5,551 nt of DNA from an uncultured Verrucomicrobium sp. GTDB taxonomy: Bacteria; Verrucomicrobiota; Verrucomicrobiia; Methylacidiphilales; GAS474. The first letter of the stretch is position 1, and each line of letters starts with the position of its first letter. The stretch covers positions 1-5,551 of the forward strand of contig CAISZB010000194.1 of NCBI GenBank assembly GCA_903889845.1. Direction: 5' to 3'. Shown here in pieces: positions 1 through 5,551 of the stretch. Below the pieces are notes generated by a model. It ran no database searches, was not told the origin of the DNA, and saw only the letters and a program-made list of their open reading frames with translations. Position numbers and translations under genes: made by a program.

Positions 1-2
1 AG

Positions 3-2881
3 TGGATCGTCGTCACCCGGGGCGGCCCGGTCGGCTTTCCCGCCGGGACGACGCCCGCCGCCGCGGGACTGGTGGACACCGGTTCCGCCAACATGAAGAC
101 CGCCGTGGGTCGCTACGCCTACGTCGTCTACGACACCAGCGGACTCCTCGACATCAACGTGGCCGGGTATCCCAACGGCGCGGCCTCCTACGCCGTGACG
201 AACAAGGGGCTCCTGCCCTGGGCCGACCTGAGCCAGATCACCAACACGATTTCGACGAACGACATCGACGCCCTGGTGAAGTGGCGCAATGCGACCAATT
301 ACAATTCTTATGCGGGCTATGTAACGAATTGGGCGACGAACGGCTTCCTGCGCGTCGCCCCGGGGGACACGGCCTTCCTGGGGCGGCAGGAACTCATCAA
401 ATATGCCCAGACCCAGCGGCCCGCCCTCACCAACGCTTGCCCTACCTCACCACCTTCAGTCGCGAGGTGAACGGGCCGGTCTGGGGGCCGACGACGAACT
501 TCGGCGTCGTCAACGGGGGCAACTACAATTATCAGGCGAATGCGACGAACTCCGGCACGCTCAATCCCCTCATCTTCCATCCCCGCGTCGCGGCCTCCGG
601 ATGGAACCGGAACAACGGCGCGCCCGCGGTGAAGAATGAGCCGCTGGTCAAATATCGTTTTCCCCTGTCGAAGCTGGCGTTGCTGGAAAGCGTCGGCACC
701 ACCTACTCGACGGCTGATTACACCAGCAACAAGAACAACATCAAAAGCGACATCCTCAAATACTTCGGCCTGGTCCTCGCCTCCGATTCGAACGGGCTTT
801 ACCGGCACTGGATCTATACGAATCCTGCTGGGGGAGCCTCGACGACGGGGGCCACGACGATCCTCACGCTCGATACCGTCGCCGGGCTCAATCGGGAGGC
901 CGATTTCTTCGAGCTCCTGCAGGCGGGCATCCTCTCCGGGTCCCTGGGCCGGGTGGGTCGGGCCGACAACATCACGAAGGCCCTCCTGGATAACGACAGC
1001 TCCACGACCCAGCAGATCATCCGGATCGGGGCGAACCTCATCGACCAATGGGACGCGGACGACTACCCGACGACGATCACCTTCAACAGTAGCGATTTTT
1101 ACGGCATCGAGGACTTGCCCTACATCAACGAGGTCTTCGTCCGCGCCAACGGCAGCGCGACCCGGACGGCGGCGATGATCGCCAACGGCGTCCCGGCGAC
1201 CCTGCCCAGCTATCCCCCCTACAACCTCTACCTCTACTTCGAGCTGTGGAATCCCCACCAGAGCAGCTCCACCGGCACCTCCTACCCGAAGGGCTTCCAG
1301 ATCGTCCCGCTTGACGCCACGGCCCCCTCCGTCCTCACGGACCCGAACGACGCCGACTACTTCCGCCTCCTGATCGGGGAGGGGAGTAGCTTCTGGTACT
1401 GGAACGGGACGACGTGGAGCCTCTCCGGCTCGACGCACAAGTTCACCGCCCTGCTCAACAACGGTGTCATCTCCATCCCGTCCACCGACACCTATCGGGA
1501 ACCGAACCTTATCTCAGCGACGTCGGCGCCGTGGCCCGGCGGCCCGTCGATCGCCGCCTATTCCCTCGGCCCGATCCCGAGTTTTCCACCGGAGGGGAAC
1601 CTCGACGTCGATTGGGCCGGGAGCACGGCGGGCGCGACTGCCTTCGCCTCGTCAAAACTCTCCCGGGTCTGCGTCGGCCTCGTCTTCCACGCCGTCTTCC
1701 AGATCCAGTTCCAGGATTCCCAGAATCAGTGGCATACCTACGGCACCTTCGAGGGCATCGCCAATGCGGCCCTGGCCGGGGTGAAGGCCGGGACGACGGC
1801 CAACGCCTTCTCCGACATCGGCAGCATCACGCCGAAGCTCGACGACGGTACCGTCGATACCGATTCCTTCGTGAAGAGTGATCCCCGCACCTTCCGCTTC
1901 GGGCCGGGCGAGAATTTCCCCGGCACCAGCGGTACCGGCTTTGTCGCCTCGGCCGGGGTCAGCCTGACGCCCGACAAGAACACCGTGAACAGCCCGATCT
2001 GGGGCGGGAACAACGCCATCCCCTTCATCGGCCAGACCGGCGGCAATTTCACCGCGGCCACGCCCTACCGCGTCGACATGTGGTCGGTCAACGATCCGGC
2101 CGTCACCCCCTCCGGGGTGGCCTACACAGGCAGCTACGCGAGCACGACGGTCGCGGGCAAGAGCGCGGGCGTCAACGCCCCCTACTACCTGGACAACGAC
2201 AAGGTGCAGCGCGTCGGCGACGCGCGCTACGCCTATCCGACGACGAGCCCCTACTTCAGCAACGTGGCGACGGCCCGGCCCCGCATCCTCAATCGCCGCT
2301 TCACCTCGGTCGGCGACCTCGGCTACGCCTTCCGTGACATGCCGTGGAAGACCCTCGATTTCTTCTCCCCGAACAGCGCCGATGCGGGCCTGCTCGATCT
2401 CTTCACGATGGATGACGCCCCCGTCGTCGCCGGTCACGTCAATCCGAACACGGCTCCGGCCCCCGTCCTGAAGGCGCTCCTTTCCGGCGCGCAACTCAAT
2501 CCCTCCGGCAATACCAGCCTCTCCGCCAGCGCGGCGTCGGGCATCGCCGGGGCGATCTACGCCTCGGCGACGAACAGCCCTTTCCTCACCCGCGCCGATA
2601 TCGTTCCCTTCCTGGCCTCCAGCAGCGCCGTCACCAATCAGGTGCCCTCCGGCATCAAGATTGAGCGGGAAGGGACGGTCCGGGCCCTGGCCGAGGCGTC
2701 CAACACGCGGACGTGGAATTTCCTCATCGACGTGGTGGCGCAGTCCGGACGCTATCCGGCGACGGCTGCCACGCTCGACAACTTTATGGTGACGGGGGAG
2801 CGCCGCTACTGGCTCCACGTCGCCATCGACCGCTACACGGGACAGATCGTCGATCGGCAGATCGAGGTCGTGGGCGAGTGA
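3..2881 (+). CDS. Verru_Chthon cassette protein A, 5'-partial and frameshifted
   Basis: This is the C-terminal part of a large protein that I assign to the Verru_Chthon cassette protein A family. Those proteins are encoded with prepilin-like cassette proteins B, C and D and probably belong to a type II secretion/pseudopilus-like envelope machine; their exact job is unknown. Reading starts in frame 3 at the left edge. It shows VVTRGGP, then RYAYVVYD and GLLDINVAGYP (111-173), as in the family. After a frame change near 432-440 it continues in frame 2 with LPYLTTFSREVNGP (437 onward), a stretch I recognise as typical of the family. The last 70 or so residues contain TWNFLIDVVAQSGRYP and RRYWLHVAIDRYTGQ (2801-2845), and the protein ends in EVVGE before TGA. 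Repaired, the window holds about 959 residues. Family members are usually longer, so the N-terminus lies upstream. The family call comes from recalled motifs, not a profile search. Confidence 0.82.
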   Translation, partial: DRRHPGRPGRLSRRDDARRRGTGGHRFRQHEDRRGSLRLRRLRHQRTPRHQRGRVSQRRGLLRRDEQGAPALGRPEPDHQHDFDERHRRPGEVAQCDQLQFLCGLCNELGDERLPARRPGGHGLPGAAGTHQICPDPAARPHQRLPYLTTFSREVNGPVWGPTTNFGVVNGGNYNYQANATNSGTLNPLIFHPRVAASGWNRNNGAPAVKNEPLVKYRFPLSKLALLESVGTTYSTADYTSNKNNIKSDILKYFGLVLASDSNGLYRHWIYTNPAGGASTTGATTILTLDTVAGLNREADFFELLQAGILSGSLGRVGRADNITKALLDNDSSTTQQIIRIGANLIDQWDADDYPTTITFNSSDFYGIEDLPYINEVFVRANGSATRTAAMIANGVPATLPSYPPYNLYLYFELWNPHQSSSTGTSYPKGFQIVPLDATAPSVLTDPNDADYFRLLIGEGSSFWYWNGTTWSLSGSTHKFTALLNNGVISIPSTDTYREPNLISATSAPWPGGPSIAAYSLGPIPSFPPEGNLDVDWAGSTAGATAFASSKLSRVCVGLVFHAVFQIQFQDSQNQWHTYGTFEGIANAALAGVKAGTTANAFSDIGSITPKLDDGTVDTDSFVKSDPRTFRFGPGENFPGTSGTGFVASAGVSLTPDKNTVNSPIWGGNNAIPFIGQTGGNFTAATPYRVDMWSVNDPAVTPSGVAYTGSYASTTVAGKSAGVNAPYYLDNDKVQRVGDARYAYPTTSPYFSNVATARPRILNRRFTSVGDLGYAFRDMPWKTLDFFSPNSADAGLLDLFTMDDAPVVAGHVNPNTAPAPVLKALLSGAQLNPSGNTSLSASAASGIAGAIYASATNSPFLTRADIVPFLASSSAVTNQVPSGIKIEREGTVRALAEASNTRTWNFLIDVVAQSGRYPATAATLDNFMVTGERRYWLHVAIDRYTGQIVDRQIEVVGE
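432..440 (+). other. Frameshift site inside the Verru_Chthon A gene
   Basis: Upstream of this point the sensible protein is in frame 3 and ends ...QRPALTN. Frame 3 then degrades to ACPTSPPSVAR and stops at TGA 468-470. Downstream the sensible protein is in frame 2, starting LPYLTTFSRE at 437. The simplest repair is one missing base next to 434, which would give ...PALTN-R-LPYLTTF. No homopolymer longer than three bases and no slippery heptamer is present, so neither homopolymer miscounting nor programmed slippage is suggested by the local sequence. It may be a real mutation or a consensus error. Confidence 0.8.
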
Positions 2882-2904
2882 TTCGGAAAAACAAGAAAAC
2901 CACT

Positions 2905-2910
2905 GAAGGA
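2905..2910 (+). promoter_or_regulatory. Ribosome binding site that fixes the start at 2919
   Basis: GAAGGA sits 8 nt before the ATG at 2919, normal Shine-Dalgarno spacing. The in-frame ATG at 2910 overlaps this motif and so cannot use it. The 37-nt gap after the preceding stop codon (2882-2918) shows no hairpin or promoter that I can see. This is consistent with translation from a transcript shared with the upstream gene. Confidence 0.6.
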
Positions 2911-2918
2911 TGGACGAT

Positions 2919-3647
2919 ATGAAATCAGGAATCCCGCTTCGATCCCTGGCCCTCGGGCTGCTGCTGGCGTTGCTTTTCGTGACGAACCCGGCGCGGGCGG
3001 AGAAGTATGCCGAGGCCGACTTCTCCGACCAGACGCCCGGCCCACTGGCCGCCACCGCGACGCTCCAGCCCTGGGTCGGCCCTCCGGCGGCGGGCGTGCG
3101 GGGACGGATCGAAATCGCCGCGCCGCCTGTCGTCACGCCCGGCGCCCCCAACCTCAAGACAGTCCTTGTCTTCTATTCCAGCGGGGAGGCCGCTTCCCCG
3201 ACGGCAACGCCTCCCTTACTGAATGTGAAGGTGCCCGGCTTCGGCACCGCCGGGACGAAGGGAAGCTGCCTCATCCGGTTCCTGATTCCCGAGGCGGGCG
3301 ACGGGCAGACGCTGTTCCATCTGGGGGGGATCTGGAAGGGAAACGCCGGTGATCTGCTGTTGAAAAAGGGGCATGTTTTCCTCGTCACCGGAAAGACGAA
3401 CCTCGAAGTGGGCCTCTACGCGGTCGATAAGTGGTGCGAGCTGCGGGCCGACTTCGATTTCGTCCAGAAGACCTTCTCCCTCTTCCTCAACGGGGAGCAG
3501 ATCGGCAACGCGCTTCCCTGGAACGATCCGAAGGCCCAGGCGATCGAGTTGATGGGCATCACGTCGAACGTCCAGGCCGTCGCCGCCGGGACGCCGGTCC
3601 TCTGCCTCCAGAAGATCGAAGTTTCCTCGGACGGGGCGAAGAATTAA
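2919..3647 (+). CDS. Secreted protein of unknown function, probable concanavalin/LamG-like fold
   Basis: This encodes 242 residues that I do not recognise as a named family. Residues 1-27 form a clear Sec signal peptide: MK start, Arg8, a hydrophobic core over residues 9-21, and an ARA|EK cleavage site after residue 27. The mature part is rich in short beta-prone stretches. The segment at 171-196 (KWCELRADFDF, then FSLFLNGEQIG) resembles the late strands of LamG/concanavalin A-like domains, where 'W..l..d.....f.l.lnG' is common; this is a pattern resemblance only. Three cysteines are visible (117, 173, 229) and there is no membrane anchor, lipobox or PEP-CTERM tail, so it is probably periplasmic or released. 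It begins 37 nt after the Verru_Chthon A gene on the same strand, so co-transcription and a linked envelope role are plausible. I chose the ATG at 2919 over 2910 because of GAAGGA spacing; starting at 2910 would add only three residues (MDD). Its stop overlaps that of the convergent regulator gene. Confidence 0.83.
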   Translation: MKSGIPLRSLALGLLLALLFVTNPARAEKYAEADFSDQTPGPLAATATLQPWVGPPAAGVRGRIEIAAPPVVTPGAPNLKTVLVFYSSGEAASPTATPPLLNVKVPGFGTAGTKGSCLIRFLIPEAGDGQTLFHLGGIWKGNAGDLLLKKGHVFLVTGKTNLEVGLYAVDKWCELRADFDFVQKTFSLFLNGEQIGNALPWNDPKAQAIELMGITSNVQAVAAGTPVLCLQKIEVSSDGAKN

Positions 3648-4555
3648 AGGGCGGCGGTCGCCCGGATGTGGCGGGCCCGGGTGCGGTAATCCTTCGGCGT
3701 CGTCCGGGTGCGGCGGAAGAACCACGTGGAGAAATGGGAGGCCTGCTTGAAGCCGAGGTGGTAGCCGACTTCCTTCACGGGCTGGTCCGTCGTCTCGAGG
3801 ATATGCGCGGCCGACCTTTCCCGCAGGTTGTCCCAATATTCCCGGGGCGTGACGCCGAACTGGTTCCAGAAGAGCCGGTCCAGGTGGACCCGGCTCAGGC
3901 CGGTGTCGTGGAGCAGACGGGCGCTGGGGAAGGGCTTGTTCAGCGGCGATTCGTGGAAGCATTGTGTCGCCCGCAGGAGGCGGGGATCGCACTGCCCCGC
4001 CTGGGAGAGGAAGCGGCCCTGCCCGATCATGGCGTCATAGAAATCGCCCAGCCATTGGAAGAAAAGCTGCTGGAGGCGGAGGTAGACCGGGTAGTCGGCG
4101 GCCTGCATGGAGAGGAGGAGCCGGATCTTCGGAAAGCGGCGCTGTACCAGGCGCTGGAGCTTCGACGCGCTCCGTTCCAGCCGGGGGAATTGGGCGGCGT
4201 CGAAGACCATGCCGTCCTTGCCCGCGAAGAGGTTTTCCCCGCTCGACCACTGGCAGCGGAAGTGGACGGAGAGGATTTTGGAACCGGGCGAGAACTCCTG
4301 GAGCAGGACCCCCTGGGGCGGAATGATCCACTGGCCCGCCTTCGCGGTCCATGACTTGCCGCCGGTGGTGACCCGCACGGAGCCGCGCCGCAGGAGCCAC
4401 GCCCAGTAGCCGTATTCGTGATTCGAGGTTTGCGAGGCGGACGTCGGATCGACGACGCCGTCGTAGGCCCAGAGCAGCTCCGCATGGAGGCTCGTCCAGA
4501 CGTGGAGCAGGGTGGGGGGGCGGATCGGGGCCGGGTTGGAGGAGGCGGCAGTCAT
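3644..4555 (-). CDS. AraC-family transcriptional regulator with cupin-like sensor domain
   Basis: This encodes a 303-residue cytoplasmic DNA-binding protein. Residues about 45-100 (YGYWAWLLRRGSVRV, AGQWIIPPQGVLLQEF, ILSVHF) look like the small-molecule-binding cupin half of AraC/XylS regulators. Residues about 210-295 form the double helix-turn-helix. The first HTH covers LLHDTGLSRVHLDRLFWNQFG. The second contains VKEVGYHLGFKQASHFSTWF, followed by RRTRTTPKDYR, very close to the family signature. Length is typical for the family. The effector is not predictable from sequence; many regulators of this layout respond to sugars. I chose the ATG at 4555. A GTG at 4594 would add 13 residues (LPILFITLSFFI) that are hydrophobic and out of place on a soluble regulator. 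No clear Shine-Dalgarno precedes 4555. The gene diverges from the PEP-CTERM gene with a 95-bp shared upstream region, so regulation of that gene, itself, or both is the natural inference. Confidence 0.93.
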   Translation of the reverse strand: MTAASSNPAPIRPPTLLHVWTSLHAELLWAYDGVVDPTSASQTSNHEYGYWAWLLRRGSVRVTTGGKSWTAKAGQWIIPPQGVLLQEFSPGSKILSVHFRCQWSSGENLFAGKDGMVFDAAQFPRLERSASKLQRLVQRRFPKIRLLLSMQAADYPVYLRLQQLFFQWLGDFYDAMIGQGRFLSQAGQCDPRLLRATQCFHESPLNKPFPSARLLHDTGLSRVHLDRLFWNQFGVTPREYWDNLRERSAAHILETTDQPVKEVGYHLGFKQASHFSTWFFRRTRTTPKDYRTRARHIRATAAL

Positions 4556-4566
4556 GATGAAAAAAG

Positions 4567-4576
4567 ATAACGTTAT
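4567..4576. promoter_or_regulatory. Perfect 10-bp palindrome, candidate operator
   Basis: ATAACGTTAT is its own reverse complement. It lies 11 bp upstream of the regulator's start codon and overlaps its candidate -10 element, a position suited to autorepression. AraC-family proteins usually bind direct or asymmetric half-sites, so a symmetric site could equally serve another dimeric regulator, or be chance in AT-rich DNA. Confidence 0.35.
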
Positions 4577-4620
4577 AAATAAAATCGGCAACACAATAAT
4601 CTTCTATCTCAAGCGTACGC

Positions 4621-4648
4621 GCGGGATGCTGGATTCAGCAAAACCCGC
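4621..4648 (+). repeat. Interrupted inverted repeat ending 2 nt before the start codon
   Basis: The outer arms GCGGG (4621-4625) and CCCGC (4644-4648) pair perfectly. The inner arms TGCTG (4627-4631) and CAGCA (4636-4640) also pair, around a GATT loop. One A on the left and AAA on the right form a small internal loop. In RNA this would fold just before the ATG at 4651, where a Shine-Dalgarno is expected but not seen. It could influence translation, act as a DNA-level operator, or be chance. Confidence 0.45.
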
Positions 4649-4650
4649 CT

Positions 4651-5463
4651 ATGAAAAGCAAATCCCTCCTCTCCTTGGGTGCAACCCTCTTGGCGCTAGG
4701 TTGCCTTGTGGGTTCAGGCCTCGCCGCCTCGGTGACGGCTCCCTACACCGACACGATCCAGAGCACGACGGTGGGGAGCGACCTGGCTAATGTAGTACAT
4801 GCCACCAATGCCAACGCGACGTGGGCGGTGGCCAACAGCGGCGGGTCGAACTACTATCAGTTCACCGACGCCACCGGCGGGGGATCGACGACGGCCGACT
4901 TCACTGTGTCGAATTTGACCGCGGCGTCGCAGTTGAGTTTCACCCTCACCACCACGTTCACGATCAACAGCACCAGCACGTCGGGGAACATGTACGAGGG
5001 ACTCGTCGCCCTGGGGAACAGCACCACCTCGGGATACTTGGCCGACGTCAACGGCACGAGCATGCGGCTCATCAACCTGGGGGTCGATTCTGGCTTCACG
5101 ACGGTGACCGGAACCTTTTCGGGCATCAACCTGACATCGACCTCCAATTCGTCGACGGTCTACACCGAGACGCTTTCCGGCGTCTACAGCGGCTCCACGC
5201 TGACGCTCAGCTTCACGCTCAGCGACGGGACCCATTCGACGACCATTTCCGGCGCGACGACGACCTTCCCCACGACGGCAGCCTACGATTACTTCGGCAT
5301 CCGGGACAACAATGCGAACACCACCACGGCCATGGGGGTCCAGTATGACTCCCTCAGCCTCTCCGCGATGGCGGTGCCGGAGCCTTCCACGTGGCTCCTC
5401 CTTTTTCTGGGTGCGGGGATGATCGGGGCGGCGGCGCTGCGCCGCAAGCGTGTTGAGGCCTAA
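4651..5463 (+). CDS. PEP-CTERM sorting domain-containing surface protein
   Basis: This encodes a 270-residue exported protein. Residues 1-26 form a Sec signal peptide (MKSK start, hydrophobic core, probable cleavage near GLAA|S). The C-terminus carries a textbook PEP-CTERM signal: VPEPS (242-246), a hydrophobic segment (about 248-262) and a basic RRKR tail (264-267). In this system the tail holds the protein in the membrane until an exosortase cleaves at the PEP site and releases or anchors it; no exosortase gene is in the window. The middle is low-complexity and beta-rich; by my count 84 of 270 residues (31%) are Ser or Thr. The mature part has no cysteine. FGIRDNN (215-221) followed by YDSLSLSAM (232-240) resembles the closing strands of the beta-sandwich domains common in PEP-CTERM proteins. 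The substrate or partner is unknown. No good Shine-Dalgarno precedes the ATG, but the signal peptide supports this start. It is divergent from the AraC-family gene, its likely regulator. Confidence 0.93.
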   Translation: MKSKSLLSLGATLLALGCLVGSGLAASVTAPYTDTIQSTTVGSDLANVVHATNANATWAVANSGGSNYYQFTDATGGGSTTADFTVSNLTAASQLSFTLTTTFTINSTSTSGNMYEGLVALGNSTTSGYLADVNGTSMRLINLGVDSGFTTVTGTFSGINLTSTSNSSTVYTETLSGVYSGSTLTLSFTLSDGTHSTTISGATTTFPTTAAYDYFGIRDNNANTTTAMGVQYDSLSLSAMAVPEPSTWLLLFLGAGMIGAAALRRKRVEA

Positions 5464-5480
5464 GAAACTGTTTAGAATCT

Positions 5481-5511
5481 CCGGCGGGCCGCGCCGGCGG
5501 GGCTGCGCCCC
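5481..5511 (+). terminator. Two adjacent GC-rich hairpins after the PEP-CTERM gene
   Basis: The first stem is CCGGCG (5481-5486) with CGCCGG (5492-5497) around a 5-nt loop. The second is GGGGC (5499-5503) with GCCCC (5507-5511) around TGC. They begin 17 nt after the stop codon, a good place to end transcription. There is no T-tract after either stem, so this is not a classic intrinsic terminator. It may instead be a REP-like extragenic repeat. The rest of 5464-5551 shows no gene. Confidence 0.4.
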
Positions 5512-5551
5512 ACCCCCTAGGCCGCGACTGACGCCGCATATCTTGATGATA

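Larger units (their letters stand above)
4556..4650. promoter_or_regulatory. Divergent AT-rich promoter region between regulator and PEP-CTERM gene
   Basis: This 95-bp gap separates two divergent start codons. Its first 55 or so bases (4556-4610) are strikingly AT-rich against a GC-rich background, as expected for a promoter. On the - strand a TATAAC (4577-4572) with ATTATT (4600-4595) 17 bp upstream is a weak candidate -10/-35 pair for the regulator, giving a very short leader. I could not identify a convincing -10/-35 pair for the + strand gene. Transcription starts are not determined by sequence alone. Confidence 0.55.

Noticed and set aside
2..436. Frame 2 reading from a GTG at position 2 as the true N-terminus of the large protein
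   Set aside because: Its residues are Arg-rich and low in sense (typical of an off-frame GC-rich read), while frame 3 over the same stretch shows family motifs such as GLLDINVAGYP.
420..470. Programmed ribosomal frameshift
   Set aside because: No slippery heptamer or obvious downstream stimulatory structure is visible at the frame change.
317..1438. Open frame of 373 residues on the - strand
   Set aside because: It is antisense to the Verru_Chthon A gene, highly charged and Arg/Val-rich, with no domain signature.
2910..2918. ATG at 2910 as start of the secreted protein
   Set aside because: It overlaps the only good Shine-Dalgarno; the ATG at 2919 has correct spacing and a cleaner signal peptide start.
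1652..3157. Long open frame on the - strand antisense to the large gene and the secreted-protein gene
   Set aside because: Composition is dominated by Arg, Gly, Asp and Val with no recognisable motif; it overlaps two better-supported genes and is expected by chance in GC-rich DNA.
3431..4354. Open frame of 307 residues on the + strand opposite the regulator
   Set aside because: It is antisense to a clear AraC-family gene and lacks any motif of its own.
4556..4594. GTG at 4594 as start of the AraC-family regulator
   Set aside because: It would add a hydrophobic stretch unusual for a soluble regulator and lies within the AT-rich promoter-like region.
4556..4650. Sigma-54 promoter for the PEP-CTERM gene
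   Set aside because: No TGGCAC-N5-TTGC-like pair with a conserved GG and GC at proper spacing was found on either strand.
4690..4710. Lipobox around Cys18 of the PEP-CTERM protein
   Set aside because: The residues before Cys are Ala-Leu-Gly rather than Leu-Ala/Ser-Gly/Ala, and a better Sec cleavage site follows.
1..5551. CRISPR array, tRNA, rRNA or transposase
   Set aside because: No regularly spaced repeats, no recognisable tRNA/rRNA sequence and no transposase motif were seen.

Overview
The window looks like a GC-rich chromosome segment from a member of the Verrucomicrobiota. Two marks point there. The left half encodes a protein matching the Verru_Chthon cassette protein A family, a large pilus/pseudopilin-linked family described from Verrucomicrobium and Chthoniobacter. 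The right end encodes a protein with a PEP-CTERM sorting tail, which is abundant in this phylum. The lineage call rests on recognising these families, not on a database search.

Layout. (1) Positions 3-2881, + strand: the C-terminal 959 or so residues of Verru_Chthon protein A. The 5' end lies outside the window. The reading frame changes near 432-440, so the sequence as given is frameshifted and an uncorrected gene call from the left edge would give a nonsense N-terminus. (2) After a 37-nt gap, 2919-3647, + strand: a 242-residue secreted protein with a clear signal peptide and a probable concanavalin/LamG-like beta-sandwich, of unknown function. (3) 3644-4555, - strand: a 303-residue AraC-family regulator with an N-terminal cupin-like sensor half. 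It runs tail-to-tail with gene 2 and the two stop codons overlap in the same TTAA. (4) 4556-4650: an AT-rich divergent promoter region holding a perfect 10-bp palindrome and an interrupted inverted repeat just before the next start codon. (5) 4651-5463, + strand: a 270-residue Ser/Thr-rich exported protein ending in a PEP-CTERM signal. (6) 5464-5551: a gene-free tail with two GC-rich hairpins.

How it fits together (inference). Three of the four genes make exported or envelope-associated proteins: a pseudopilus-linked large protein, a secreted beta-sandwich protein, and an exosortase-processed surface protein. The fourth is a transcription factor placed to act on the divergent PEP-CTERM gene, on itself, or both. 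I see no RNA gene, CRISPR array, transposase or complete mobile element.
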